Source of the DNA: CAZABP01 sp964483245
Lineage (GTDB): Bacteria; Planctomycetota; UBA1135; UBA2386
Assembly (NCBI GenBank): GCA_964483245.1
Contig: CAZABP010000018.1
Span: 1-64,000 of the forward strand
Length of the DNA stretch: 64,000 nucleotides
Reading direction: 5' to 3'
Below are positions 26,371-35,312 of the stretch, piece by piece. How positions within the stretch are numbered: the first letter of the stretch is position 1; each line of letters begins with the position of its first letter. Position numbers and translations under genes: made by a program. The notes under the pieces were generated by a model that saw only the letters and a list, made by a program, of their open reading frames with translations, searched no databases and was not told where the DNA came from.

Positions 26371-28598
26371 GGCCGGCTCGCGCGCCGCGCGGCCAGGTTC
26401 GGCAGCTCGCGCCGCCCGCTGAACCGGAGCAGATGCCGCGCCACGGCGCCGAAGTGCCGCAGCAGTGGCACGTGCAGCAGTCCGCTCGGCCCGAGCGCGA
26501 GCGCGTGCAGCGCGAGCCGGAGGCTCCAGCCGACATCGTCGTGCATGTGCAACACGGCGCCGGCATGGTGGAGCAGCGTCGCGCGCAGCTCGCGGCGGAT
26601 CAGCTTCGCCGCGCCACGGTCGGCGCGGCGCATCGCAGCGGCATAGACCCGGTCGATCAACGCGAAGCCGCCGCGCGGATCCGGCACGGTGGCGGCTGCT
26701 TCGAGCCGCAACAGCCGCCGCATCGAGTCGATCCGCCCGATCGGCACCGCCTCGAGCAGCAGCCACTCGAGGTAACGCTGGCGCACCGCGAGTCCGCTGC
26801 GGTCCTGCTCGTCGCGGTGCACCGCGCTGATCTGGGACGGGCTGCGGCGATAGCGGACCAGGCGCTGTGGGATCAGCTCGACGCGCTGACCAGCCATCAG
26901 GAGCCGCGTCCACAGGTCGTGGTCCTGCGCGAAGCGCAGCGTCTCGTCGTAGCCGCCGACGGCGCACACGGCGTCCCGCCGCATCATGACCGTCGACTGG
27001 TAGACGATGTTGCGCCGCGCGAGCTGCCAGGCGACGTAGCCGGCGGATGCGTTCGGCTCGAACGTCCCGATCTCGCGCCCGTCGGCGTCGACCTCGGTCG
27101 TCCAGCTCCCGGCCACCGCGGTGCCCGGCCGCGCCTCGAGCCACGCGACCTGTTGCTGCAGACGCTCCGGTTCGCAGATGTCGTCGTGATCGAGCCGCGC
27201 GACGAAGGCGCCGCGAGCTCGTGCCAGCCCGAGGTTGAGCGAGCGCGTGAGGCCGAGGTTGGCTGTGTTGCGCAGCAGCACGATCCGTGGGTCGCGGTAC
27301 GACGCGAGGATCTCCGGCGTGCGGTCGCGCGACGCATCGTCGACGATGATCAGCTCGAAGTCGGTGAACGTCTGCCGCAGCACGCTGTCGATCGCTGCCG
27401 CGACATGGCGCTCGCCATCGTGGACCGCCATCAACACGGTGACGGCCGGGACTGTGCGTGCCTGCGGCAGCCGGCTGCGCCGGCCGAACCGGTTGCGCAT
27501 CGCACGGGTGACGGCGGCGGAACCTTCGCGGCGCAGGATCTCGCAGCGTGCAAGCAGGCGCGTGCCGCGGTGCGGGCTCTGGTACAGCGCGCGGCGCGGG
27601 TCGAGCTGGCCGACGCGGAGGTCGAACCCATCCCAGGCGAGCTGCTGCACCGGCTGCAGCACGCGCTGGCGGCAACGCCGGACGGCGCGCCGCAGCCACG
27701 GGCGCGCCAGCCAGCGCGTGAATTCCGCCGCGACCGCGCCATCGAGCAGATGCATCCACGCCGCCGCGACGGCATCGGCGTCGTTGGTCGCCGCGCGGGC
27801 GCGGCCGTCTGCCAGCAGCTGCTCGCGCAGGGTCCGGTCGTGCCGGAGCCGGCGCAGTGCCGCCACGATGTCGGCCGCATCGCGGACTTCGAGATAGTCG
27901 ATTCCAGCCTGCCCGATCTCGCGGTAGGCCGGCTCCGGACCGAGCAGCGGCACGGCGCCGGCGATCCAGGCGTTCACCAGCTTGGTCGCCGGCTTCGTCG
28001 CGAGCAGCGCGGGATGGCAGCTGCGGATCGCGACGACGGCATCCACGTCGGAGTAGTCCCACCAGGCATCTTCGCGGATCTCGAACTGCATCCCCTGGTG
28101 CGCGATCGCCGCAGCGAACTCCGGCGTCTGCAGCTCCGGCGCGAGCCACAGCCGGCGCCCGAAGTACGCGATCCGCTCGAACCGGTCGCCACGCGCCGGA
28201 TCGCGCGGCCGGAGTCCCGGCTCGGGCCACTGCGGCACGAACTGCGCGGAGCGGCCGCGCATCGCTTCGTTCTGCACGATGCAGAGGTCGGCGAGCGGGA
28301 CCGGACCCCGGTCCGGACGGACGACGATCCAGAACACGTCTTCGCGCGGGCGCAGCCGGATGAACGTGTCGGCGTGCAGCACGCAGGCGTGGCCGGGCAG
28401 CGGCTCGGGCACGAGCCGCACGTCGCGGCGTCCGCGGCGCACGAGCTCGAGCCAGGTCTGCGCGATCCAGCAGTCGGCGCCCTGCTGGAACGCGTCCCGC
28501 AGGGCCGTCGGATCCGGCGGATCCTCGGCGAGCGGCAGCCATGCATCCGGATCTCGATGGACGAAGCAGACGGGGGGACAGGCAGGGGCGGTACGCAT
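26367..28598 (-). CDS. Two-domain glycosyltransferase (GT-B-like plus GT2)
   Basis: A 743-residue protein. The first about 300 residues look like a GT-B glycosyltransferase half (KPATKLVNAWIAGAVPLLG, then GIDYLEVRDAADIVAALRRL). From about residue 395 there is a full GT2 domain: VTVLMAVHDGERHVAAAI, FELIIVDDASRDRTPEIL and the metal site RLDHDDICEPE. The C-terminal 150 residues are helical and hydrophobic in part. It starts at 28598, two bases after the stop of the upstream ABC ATPase gene. It lies in the glycan operon and probably contributes one or two sugar transfers. Confidence 0.87.
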   Translation of the reverse strand: MRTAPACPPVCFVHRDPDAWLPLAEDPPDPTALRDAFQQGADCWIAQTWLELVRRGRRDVRLVPEPLPGHACVLHADTFIRLRPREDVFWIVVRPDRGPVPLADLCIVQNEAMRGRSAQFVPQWPEPGLRPRDPARGDRFERIAYFGRRLWLAPELQTPEFAAAIAHQGMQFEIREDAWWDYSDVDAVVAIRSCHPALLATKPATKLVNAWIAGAVPLLGPEPAYREIGQAGIDYLEVRDAADIVAALRRLRHDRTLREQLLADGRARAATNDADAVAAAWMHLLDGAVAAEFTRWLARPWLRRAVRRCRQRVLQPVQQLAWDGFDLRVGQLDPRRALYQSPHRGTRLLARCEILRREGSAAVTRAMRNRFGRRSRLPQARTVPAVTVLMAVHDGERHVAAAIDSVLRQTFTDFELIIVDDASRDRTPEILASYRDPRIVLLRNTANLGLTRSLNLGLARARGAFVARLDHDDICEPERLQQQVAWLEARPGTAVAGSWTTEVDADGREIGTFEPNASAGYVAWQLARRNIVYQSTVMMRRDAVCAVGGYDETLRFAQDHDLWTRLLMAGQRVELIPQRLVRYRRSPSQISAVHRDEQDRSGLAVRQRYLEWLLLEAVPIGRIDSMRRLLRLEAAATVPDPRGGFALIDRVYAAAMRRADRGAAKLIRRELRATLLHHAGAVLHMHDDVGWSLRLALHALALGPSGLLHVPLLRHFGAVARHLLRFSGRRELPNLAARRASRP

Positions 28599-28600
28599 GA

Positions 28601-29899
28601 TCAGGTTCCAGTCAGCTCGCAGCGCGGCTCCTCACGATCCGGCTCGAGGCTCAGCTCGGCCGGCCACCACAGCAGCGAATGCTTCGCCTCGTACGGGCGG
28701 CCGATCCCCCAGAGGTCCTGCGGCACGACTTCGAACGCGATGCAGGACTCGGCGCGATGCACGTCATCGACGCGGCCACCGAAGTACAGCGAGACGTAGT
28801 ACTTGCCCGGTGTGAACGGGACCATCCCGAAGTCGCAGCGGATCGTGCCGCGCGTGACCGGGGACAGGAAACTCTCTTCGTGCGCATAGCGCGTGCTGAC
28901 GTGCAGCACCCGCAGCCCGAGAGCGTCGGTGACGACGACGCCGATCGCCGGTTGCACCGGCTCGGTCGCCGTGAAGTCGACTTCCAGCTCGAGCGGTTCA
29001 CCCATCGCGAGCCGCGCCGTCGGCTGGCCGCCGCTGCAGATGCGCGCTTCGGTCAGCCACGCGTGGGCGCCATCCGGACGCGCCAGCGGCACGGCGACCT
29101 GGCGTGGCTCCCTGACACCGCGGCGCGCGTAGAACTCGGCGCATTCCTCCGGGGTGCCGCTGCAGGCGATGCGCCCGCGCTCGAGCACGATGGCGCGCGT
29201 GCACAGCGACAGCACGGCGGCGGTGTTGTGGCTGACCAACAGCACGGTCCGCTGCTGGTTCGCGACCTCGTCCATCTTCTGCAGGCACTTACGCTGGAAC
29301 TCGGCGTCCCCGACGGCGAGCACTTCGTCGACGATCACGATGTCGGTCTCGAGGTGCGCCGCGACAGCGAACGCGAGGCGCACGTACATCCCGCTGCTGT
29401 AGCGTTTGACCGGCGTGTCGAGGAACCTGCCGATGCCGGCGAACGCGACGATCGCGTCGAACCTGGCGTCGATCGCGCGCCGGCTCATGCCGAGCATGCT
29501 GCCGCTGAGATACACGTTCTCGCGGCCGGTCAGCTCACGGTGGAAGCCGGTGCCGACTTCGAGCAGGCTGCCGACGGTGCCGTACAGCCGGACCTCCCCC
29601 TCGGTCGGCGGCGTGATCCGGCTCAGGATCTTCAGCAGCGTGCTCTTGCCGGCGCCGTTGCAGCCGAGGATGCCCAGCACCTCGCCGCGCCGCAGCTCGA
29701 GATCGACTCCGCGCAGCGCCCAGAATTGCTCGCGGGTGCGCCGGCGGAACGGATGCCGCAGGCGCCGCATCAGGGCCTCGCGCAGGTCCATCGTGGAGGC
29801 GCGGTGCTGCAGCTCGTAGGCCTTGCCGAGACCGCGGATCTCGAGCGCCAGCGGAGCGTCGCCGCGCAGCGGGTTCGGCGCTGGTCTGGTGCGATTCAT
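28601..29899 (-). CDS. Polysaccharide ABC transporter ATPase (Wzt-like)
   Basis: A 432-residue ABC ATPase. Walker A is GCNGAGKST, the signature is YSSGM, and Walker B is DIVIVDEVLAVGDAEFQ. These match the ATPase of O-antigen or teichoic-acid type exporters. The last about 130 residues form an additional domain like the carbohydrate-binding C-terminus of Wzt, which selects the finished polymer. The start at 29899 overlaps the permease gene's stop (ATGA). Together with 29896-30741 it forms the exporter that moves a lipid-linked glycan across the inner membrane. Confidence 0.93.
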   Translation of the reverse strand: MNRTRPAPNPLRGDAPLALEIRGLGKAYELQHRASTMDLREALMRRLRHPFRRRTREQFWALRGVDLELRRGEVLGILGCNGAGKSTLLKILSRITPPTEGEVRLYGTVGSLLEVGTGFHRELTGRENVYLSGSMLGMSRRAIDARFDAIVAFAGIGRFLDTPVKRYSSGMYVRLAFAVAAHLETDIVIVDEVLAVGDAEFQRKCLQKMDEVANQQRTVLLVSHNTAAVLSLCTRAIVLERGRIACSGTPEECAEFYARRGVREPRQVAVPLARPDGAHAWLTEARICSGGQPTARLAMGEPLELEVDFTATEPVQPAIGVVVTDALGLRVLHVSTRYAHEESFLSPVTRGTIRCDFGMVPFTPGKYYVSLYFGGRVDDVHRAESCIAFEVVPQDLWGIGRPYEAKHSLLWWPAELSLEPDREEPRCELTGT

Positions 29900-30741
29900 A
29901 GGACGTCCGACAACGTGCGCTCGACGCGCAGGAACAGCAGCAGGCCGGTGCCGCACAGCAGGAGGGCGGCGGTCGCGGAGTACGCGAGCCAGATCGGTTC
30001 CGTCTGGCCGGTGCCGAACAGCGCCCAGCGGAACGTCTCGAGCGGCGCAACGAGCGGGTTCAGGTGGTACAGCGTCTGGTACGCGGCCGGGACCGACTGC
30101 GTCGGATACGCCACCGGGCTCCCATACAGCAGCAGCTGCGTCGCCACGGGCAGCACGTACTGGACGTCGCGATAGCGCACGGCGATCGCCGCAGCGTGCA
30201 GGCCGAGCCCGAGTGCCAGCAGCAGCAGCAGCACGAGGCTCACCGGGAGCAGCAGCATCGCGGCACCTGGTGCCCCGTGATGCAGCAGCAACAGGGCGGC
30301 GAGCAGCAGCAGGCCGACTGCGAGATCGATCAGCGAGGCCAAGGCCGCGGACAGTGGCAGCAACAGGCGGGGGAACCAGACCTTCGCGACCAGATGCGCG
30401 TGCACGAGGAGCGAGGTGCCGCTGCGCTGCAGCGTGCTGCTGAACCCGGTCCACGCGATCATGCCGGCCAGCGCGAACAGGAAGTACGGCACGCCGCCCG
30501 GGGACTGGATCCGCGCGACCTTGCCGAACACGAACGCAAAGATCGCCGCGGCCAGCAGAGGTTGCAGCACGACCCACGAGATCCCCAGCGCGGTCTGGCG
30601 GTAGCGGAGCTTCAGATCGCGCGCGACGAGGATCTGCAGCAGATCGCGGAAGCGCCACAGCTCCGCCAGATCCGGCAGCGCCCAGCCGCGCGTCGGCCGC
30701 AGCCACGCGTGCAACACCGGTGGTTCCGCGCGCGCGTTCAT
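29896..30741 (-). CDS. ABC-2 type polysaccharide permease (Wzm-like)
   Basis: A 281-residue integral membrane protein with about six membrane helices, starting LLQILVARDLKLRYRQTALG, the conserved amphipathic entry of ABC-2 permeases of O-antigen exporters. Later segments read WVVLQPLLAAAIFAFVFGKV and LNPLVAPLETFRWALFG. It pairs with the ATPase gene just downstream. The start ATG at 30741 overlaps the preceding gene's stop (ATGA), so in-frame codons upstream of it are not used. Confidence 0.92.
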   Translation of the reverse strand: MNARAEPPVLHAWLRPTRGWALPDLAELWRFRDLLQILVARDLKLRYRQTALGISWVVLQPLLAAAIFAFVFGKVARIQSPGGVPYFLFALAGMIAWTGFSSTLQRSGTSLLVHAHLVAKVWFPRLLLPLSAALASLIDLAVGLLLLAALLLLHHGAPGAAMLLLPVSLVLLLLLALGLGLHAAAIAVRYRDVQYVLPVATQLLLYGSPVAYPTQSVPAAYQTLYHLNPLVAPLETFRWALFGTGQTEPIWLAYSATAALLLCGTGLLLFLRVERTLSDVL

Positions 30742-33700
30742 ATGGCCTCGTCGTAGGCGTGGGCCGCGGGCCGCTCGCGGTTGCGATCGCCGCCTCGCAG
30801 CGGCGGCACGGCGATCCGCATCACGATGTGGCGCCGTTCCAGCCACGCGAGCAACGGCTCACGTGCGCCGTCGGTCGAGCGTTCCTGCGTCTCCGCCAGC
30901 CAATCGCCGATCAGGGACTGCAGATGGGTGAGACGCAGCAGGCCGCGTCCAGACCGCGTCGCGTCGTTGCCATCGGGACGCGTCACCGAGGCCACCGCCA
31001 ACGGCTGGCGCAGCAACGCCGCGACGTGCTCGGCGATCTCACCCGCGCCCCAGCTCTCGTCCGGCTCCGCAACTGCGAGCAGCTCCCCGGAGACGAGCGC
31101 GAGCAGTTCACGCCATGCCGTCGCGGGGTCCGAATCCGCCAGCAGCGCGACGCCGCGATCTTCGGCCGGCAGCGTTGCCGCGGCCGCGGCGACCTGGATC
31201 GCTTCGATCGATGGGTACGCGGCGTCGATCGGTGCCGTACGCCGGCGCCAGGTGCCGGGACGCGCGGGTCCGCCGAGCAGCAGATGTGCGAGCTGTGGCG
31301 GCGCGTTGACGACGCTGACGGCCGGCAGCTCGAAGCCGGCGGCTGCGAGCTCGCCGAAGCTGCGCGACAGCCGGTGCACCACGACGGGGTGATCGACCGC
31401 CGCGGCCGCCGCCTCGGCACTGCGGCCCGGCCGCGCTGCGGCCTGCGCCAGCAGCTGCACGAGATGCTCGTGCACGAGGTCGACGTCGAGGCTGCGCATG
31501 CACAGGTGGTGCTCGCAGATCTTCCGCGCGCACGGTGAGCAGGGGACGACCATCCGCAGCGCGACCGCCGGCCCAGGTCCGTCGCGGTACGGCCCCCAGC
31601 GGGCATCGTTCTCCGGCCCGAGCAACGCGAGCAGCGGAGTGCCGACCGTGCGCGTCAGATGCATGATCCCGCTGTCGTTGCAGAGCACGGCCCGGCAGCG
31701 CTGCACGAGCGCGATCAGCGCCGGCAGGTCCGTCATCGCGGCGGCGTTGTGGACGCGGGTGCGCAGACCGTCGGGCAGCTGCTGGATCAACCGCATCGCG
31801 AGCGGCCGCTCGGATGGCACGCCGAGCAGCACCACGTGCAGCGCTGGCCGCTGCAGCAGGATCCGCCGCGCGACTTCGGCGAAGCGCTCGAGCGGCCAGC
31901 GCCGGGATGCCTTGCGCGCACCGGGATGGATCGCCAGCAGCGGCGCATCCGAGGGCACGCCGAGCCGGGCGAGCAGCGGGACGAGCTGCTTGCGGCCGAA
32001 CATCTCGTCGGTGAAGAGGCGCGGCGGTGGCACCGGCAGCGTCCGCCCGGCCAGCATCTCGACGAGCCGCACGTTGACGTCCACTTCGTGCTGCGTCCGA
32101 TCGAGCGGCAACGCGCGGGACAGCAGCCGCTGCCAGGCGTGCCCGTTGTAGATCCCCATGCAGTACGGCGCGCCGGCGAAGAACGCCTCCTCCCGCAGGA
32201 AGAAGCCGAGGCCGAACAGGACGGCGTCGTAGCCGGTCGCGAACAGCCGCGCGATCCCGAGCAGCTTGCGCAGGCGCGAGGGATCGGCCAGGAAGTCGAG
32301 CTCCTGCACCTCGTCGACCAGGCGGCCATTCGTGATCAGGCCGGCGACGTTCATGCCACGTTGCACGCCGAGCACGATCCGCGCGTCCGGATACGCGCTG
32401 CGCAGTGCCTGCAGCGCCGCCGTGAACACGACGAGGTCGCCGAGATAGGCGTGCCGCACCACCAGGATCCGCCGGATCCGTGCCGGACGCCCGCGCGCGG
32501 CGCGGGCGAGCAGTCGCAGCGCGTGGTAGCCCCGGCCGAGCAGCCGCGTCGCCCACCAGACGCAGCGACCGCGGAACGATCCGATCGCCACACGCCGGCC
32601 ACGGAATCCATAGTCGTCGTAGTCCTCCGGCGCGCCGGGCAGCCGATGCAGCTCGTGCCCGCGCACGCCGCGGGGAGGGCGTGCCTTGGCGCTCCTGCGC
32701 GCCTGCTCGAGCCGTTCCAGCAGCTCGTCGGCGCGCCGCGACCAGTCGTGCTGCCGGGCGATCGCGAGGCGCTGTTCGACGTCGCGCTGCGGATCGGCCA
32801 GCACCGCGTCGAGCGTGGCCAGGAACTCGGCCGGTCCCTGGGCGAAGCGGATCCCTTCGCGGCAGCTGCGCAGCCCTTCCAACGGCACCGCAACGACCGG
32901 CTTCCCCGCGGCGAGGTACTCGTAGACCTTGAGCGGGTCGCACGACTCGGTCAGCTCGGTGGAGCGATACGGCAGCATGCAGGCGTCGACGTCCCGCAGG
33001 ATCCGCGGCAGCTCTTCGTAGGCGTGGTAGCCGAGCAGATGGACGTTCGGCAGCGCAGCCAACGCGGTCACGTCGACGCGCACGACGCGCCCGACCAGCA
33101 GGAGCTGCCAGTCCGGGCGTGCGCGCGCGAGCGTCAGCAGCAGTTCGAGATCCACGCGCTCGTCGATCTGGCCGAGCAGGCAGATCCGCGGGCGCGGGAT
33201 CCCATCCAGCACCGGGTGCGGGCGCAGGCGCAGGGCACGTTCCGGCGCGAAATGCTCCGTGTCCGCGCCGTTGACGAGCCGGAAGCAGTTCGGCTGCACG
33301 CGCCGCATCCGCTCGTGCAGGCGTGGGGAGACCGCGAGCGCCAGGTCGGTGCGCCGCAGCATCTGCTCCTCGCTGTTGCGGAGCTGCGCGCGCTCGGCGT
33401 CGCTGTATCCGCCGAATGCGGTCCATTCGTCGACCGCGTAGTAGACGCGGGCGACCGGCGCGACGGCGTCCATGGCAGCGAGCGCATCCGGCCGCAGCGC
33501 GAGCGCGACCGGCTCCGTGAAGTGCAGTTCCTGCACGATGCGACCGAGTTGGCGGCGGTACCGCTGCACGTTGAGCCGCCAGCCGAGTGCGGGGACATAG
33601 CGGTACGTGAACCGATGCAGTCGTCCGGCCAGCAGTTCGTGCAGGTTCGCGCGGCGGCTACGGCGCAGCAGTGCCAGCGATTCCCGTGCTCGGCGCGCGG

Positions 33701-33824
33701 AACGATCCCAGTCCGGGTCCACGTACAACACGCGATGACCGCGGCGCGCCAGGCGCGTCATCAGCTGCTGCTTGGCGGTCCAGCAGTAGTCCCAGTTCTG
33801 CTGCCCGAAGCAGACGATGTTCAC
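30738..33824 (-). CDS. Three-domain glycosyltransferase (GT4-like, GT9, GT2-like)
   Basis: A 1028-residue protein, first gene of the polysaccharide operon, GTG start with GGAGG upstream. Residues about 1-380 are GT4/GT1-like (VDACMLPYRSTELTESCDPL, KVYEYLAAGKPVVAVPLEGL). Residues about 440-770 are GT9-like (ILVVRHAYLGDLVVFTAALQ, CNDSGIMHLTRTVGTPLLAL). Residues about 800-1000 look like a decayed GT2 domain: the strand-turn pattern is present (SGELLAVAEPDESW), but the usual Asp-rich metal site is absent. Two active transferase steps are likely, with the last domain perhaps acting as a binding or stability module. Confidence 0.88.
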   Translation of the reverse strand: MNIVCFGQQNWDYCWTAKQQLMTRLARRGHRVLYVDPDWDRSARRARESLALLRRSRRANLHELLAGRLHRFTYRYVPALGWRLNVQRYRRQLGRIVQELHFTEPVALALRPDALAAMDAVAPVARVYYAVDEWTAFGGYSDAERAQLRNSEEQMLRRTDLALAVSPRLHERMRRVQPNCFRLVNGADTEHFAPERALRLRPHPVLDGIPRPRICLLGQIDERVDLELLLTLARARPDWQLLLVGRVVRVDVTALAALPNVHLLGYHAYEELPRILRDVDACMLPYRSTELTESCDPLKVYEYLAAGKPVVAVPLEGLRSCREGIRFAQGPAEFLATLDAVLADPQRDVEQRLAIARQHDWSRRADELLERLEQARRSAKARPPRGVRGHELHRLPGAPEDYDDYGFRGRRVAIGSFRGRCVWWATRLLGRGYHALRLLARAARGRPARIRRILVVRHAYLGDLVVFTAALQALRSAYPDARIVLGVQRGMNVAGLITNGRLVDEVQELDFLADPSRLRKLLGIARLFATGYDAVLFGLGFFLREEAFFAGAPYCMGIYNGHAWQRLLSRALPLDRTQHEVDVNVRLVEMLAGRTLPVPPPRLFTDEMFGRKQLVPLLARLGVPSDAPLLAIHPGARKASRRWPLERFAEVARRILLQRPALHVVLLGVPSERPLAMRLIQQLPDGLRTRVHNAAAMTDLPALIALVQRCRAVLCNDSGIMHLTRTVGTPLLALLGPENDARWGPYRDGPGPAVALRMVVPCSPCARKICEHHLCMRSLDVDLVHEHLVQLLAQAAARPGRSAEAAAAAVDHPVVVHRLSRSFGELAAAGFELPAVSVVNAPPQLAHLLLGGPARPGTWRRRTAPIDAAYPSIEAIQVAAAAATLPAEDRGVALLADSDPATAWRELLALVSGELLAVAEPDESWGAGEIAEHVAALLRQPLAVASVTRPDGNDATRSGRGLLRLTHLQSLIGDWLAETQERSTDGAREPLLAWLERRHIVMRIAVPPLRGGDRNRERPAAHAYDEAI

Positions 33825-34144
33825 GAGAGACGAGCCTCCGGTTTCCTGTGGCTTGCGAATGCCAGTTCGCGAGGCGGATCAGCAACATCCAGGCCGCGGG
33901 TGTCGTGAGCGCCGTTGCGGCATTCGGTGAATCGGTGTGCGTCGCGGGGCCGCGCGCGCGCCTGGTGCCCGACGTTGCGCCGTTCACGCGCGCCAGCGCG
34001 CTGCACGGATGTGCATCGTGCGTGCACACCTTGCACGTTTGCCGTGTGCTGCTCTGGGCGCGCACCCACGCGCGTGGCGGCCGCGGGTCACAACGGTGCG
34101 CGCATCACGCCGGACCTCGTATGCGCTGTGCACGCGCCACGCGC
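33825..34144. other. Gene-free stretch
   Basis: No gene supported. It is the upstream region of the polysaccharide operon (minus strand) and should hold its promoter. A run of alternating GCAC/GTGC text lies at about 34010-34040. No recognisable promoter was found by eye. Confidence 0.35.
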
Positions 34145-34355
34145 ATGTGTGACATCACCGGATGGTTCGGGGACCAGCGTCAGCTCGCGATCCTCGACAC
34201 CGGCGTCGACAGGTGGCTTCTCGACCTCGGTGGTTCCGGTGACCTGCGCGCGGAGCTGGAACGCGGGCAGCAGCTGACGGTCCGTGGGGTGCCGACCGTG
34301 CGCGACGGCCAGCCGGCTGGGGGCTCCCGCCCCCGGCCGCTACTCTGCTGCGCGC
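34145..34355 (+). pseudogene. OB-fold-like fragment without its own stop
   Basis: From ATG 34145 the frame reads like a small OB-fold domain: MCDITGWFGDQRQLAILDTG, then VDRWLLDLGGSGDLRAELER and QQLTVRGVPTV. After about 60 residues it turns into nonsense, and the frame remains open through the next gene in another frame. A short protein with this ending would need a stop that is not there. It may be a decayed gene, a truncated duplicate, or coincidence. Confidence 0.3.
34315..34338. terminator. 10-bp GC hairpin before the peptidase gene
   Basis: A hairpin of ten base pairs (34315-34324 with 34329-34338, including one G-T pair) with a four-base loop TCCC. It lies 17 bp before the ATG at 34356. 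It could end upstream transcription or act as a stem in the leader of 34356-35312. Confidence 0.35.
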
Positions 34356-35312
34356 ATGAAGGTCCGCATCTTCGGCGCGCTGCTGGTGACGCTTTCTGGG
34401 CTGCACGCCCAGGCGGCGACCACGCAAGCCCGCGAGCCCGAGCCGGCCGGTCGTGCGCTGACCAAGGCGCAGGTCGCCGAGCGGCTCGAGAAGTGCAAGG
34501 GCTCGTTGCTGCCGCAGGTGTGGCCCGCCAAGTGCGACAAGGACGCGGAGTACCGGCGCCAGTACCTGTCCAAGTGGCAGGCGGTCACCAGCGATCACTA
34601 CCTCGTGTTCACCGACGGACCGACCGCGAGCTGCCGCAAGTACGCGGTGACGCTCGAGGAGCTGTATCGCACGATCCAGCAGCAGATCCCGTTCGCGGAT
34701 CTCGACCACCCGCTCGTCGCCTACATCTTCGCCGACCGCGAGGACTACTACCGGTTCGCCGAGAAGATCACCGGCTACAGCGCGGCCGGCGCACGGGCGA
34801 CGGCCGGCCACGCGACGTCGCTGTACTACGCGACGTACTACACGTCACCGCGCTCCGCCGTCGTCTACCACGAAGCCGCGCACCAGATCGTCGGCGCATG
34901 CCTGCGGGTGCCGGGCGTCGGCTCCTGGTTCCAGGAGGGGATCGCCGTCTACTTCGAGAAGAAGATGACGAACGAGCGGCCGCAGGGGAACGCGAAGAAC
35001 GACATCCGCCACGGCGACTGGTATCCGCTGGCCGAGTTCTTCGCGATCCCGGTGCTGCTGTCCGATCCGGCGGGGCACGGGCGGCGCAACTACGACCATG
35101 CTGGCGCGCTGCTGGAGTTCATGATCGACACGAAGCTCGCGCCGGTCGCCGGCAGGTTCGAGGAGTTCCTCGCCGCGGCGCGCGAAGGGCGCGGCTTCGG
35201 CCGTGGCAAGGACACGAGCATCGAGTTGATCCGCAAGGCCTATGGTCTCGAGCTCGCGGAGTTCGAGACGCTTTGGCTCGAGCATCTGGGTGCCAGGACG
35301 CGTGGAGGATGA
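34356..35312 (+). CDS. HExxH metallopeptidase-like secreted protein
   Basis: A 318-residue protein with a signal peptide (MKVRIFGALLVTLSGLHAQA). It carries the zinc motif HEAAH within RSAVVYHEAAHQIVGA, followed by a conserved Glu in SWFQEGIAVYFEKK. The layout resembles the DUF1570/peptidase-MA-like group, in which the Glu region completes the site. Its target is unknown; it should act outside the cytoplasm. The stop overlaps the start of the next gene by 4 bp (ATGA), so the two are coupled, which is surprising because that gene encodes a YceH-type cytosolic protein. Confidence 0.82.
   Translation: MKVRIFGALLVTLSGLHAQAATTQAREPEPAGRALTKAQVAERLEKCKGSLLPQVWPAKCDKDAEYRRQYLSKWQAVTSDHYLVFTDGPTASCRKYAVTLEELYRTIQQQIPFADLDHPLVAYIFADREDYYRFAEKITGYSAAGARATAGHATSLYYATYYTSPRSAVVYHEAAHQIVGACLRVPGVGSWFQEGIAVYFEKKMTNERPQGNAKNDIRHGDWYPLAEFFAIPVLLSDPAGHGRRNYDHAGALLEFMIDTKLAPVAGRFEEFLAAAREGRGFGRGKDTSIELIRKAYGLELAEFETLWLEHLGARTRGG

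Noticed and set aside
25405..28542. A 1045-codon frame covering the FkbM-like gene and the upstream glycosyltransferase
   Set aside because: Only the final 321 residues look real. The first 720 residues are the out-of-frame shadow of the glycosyltransferase at 26367-28598.
34020..34120. GCAC/GTGC-rich text that resembles a tandem repeat
   Set aside because: No unit recurs exactly and no repeated period was found; it is probably composition.
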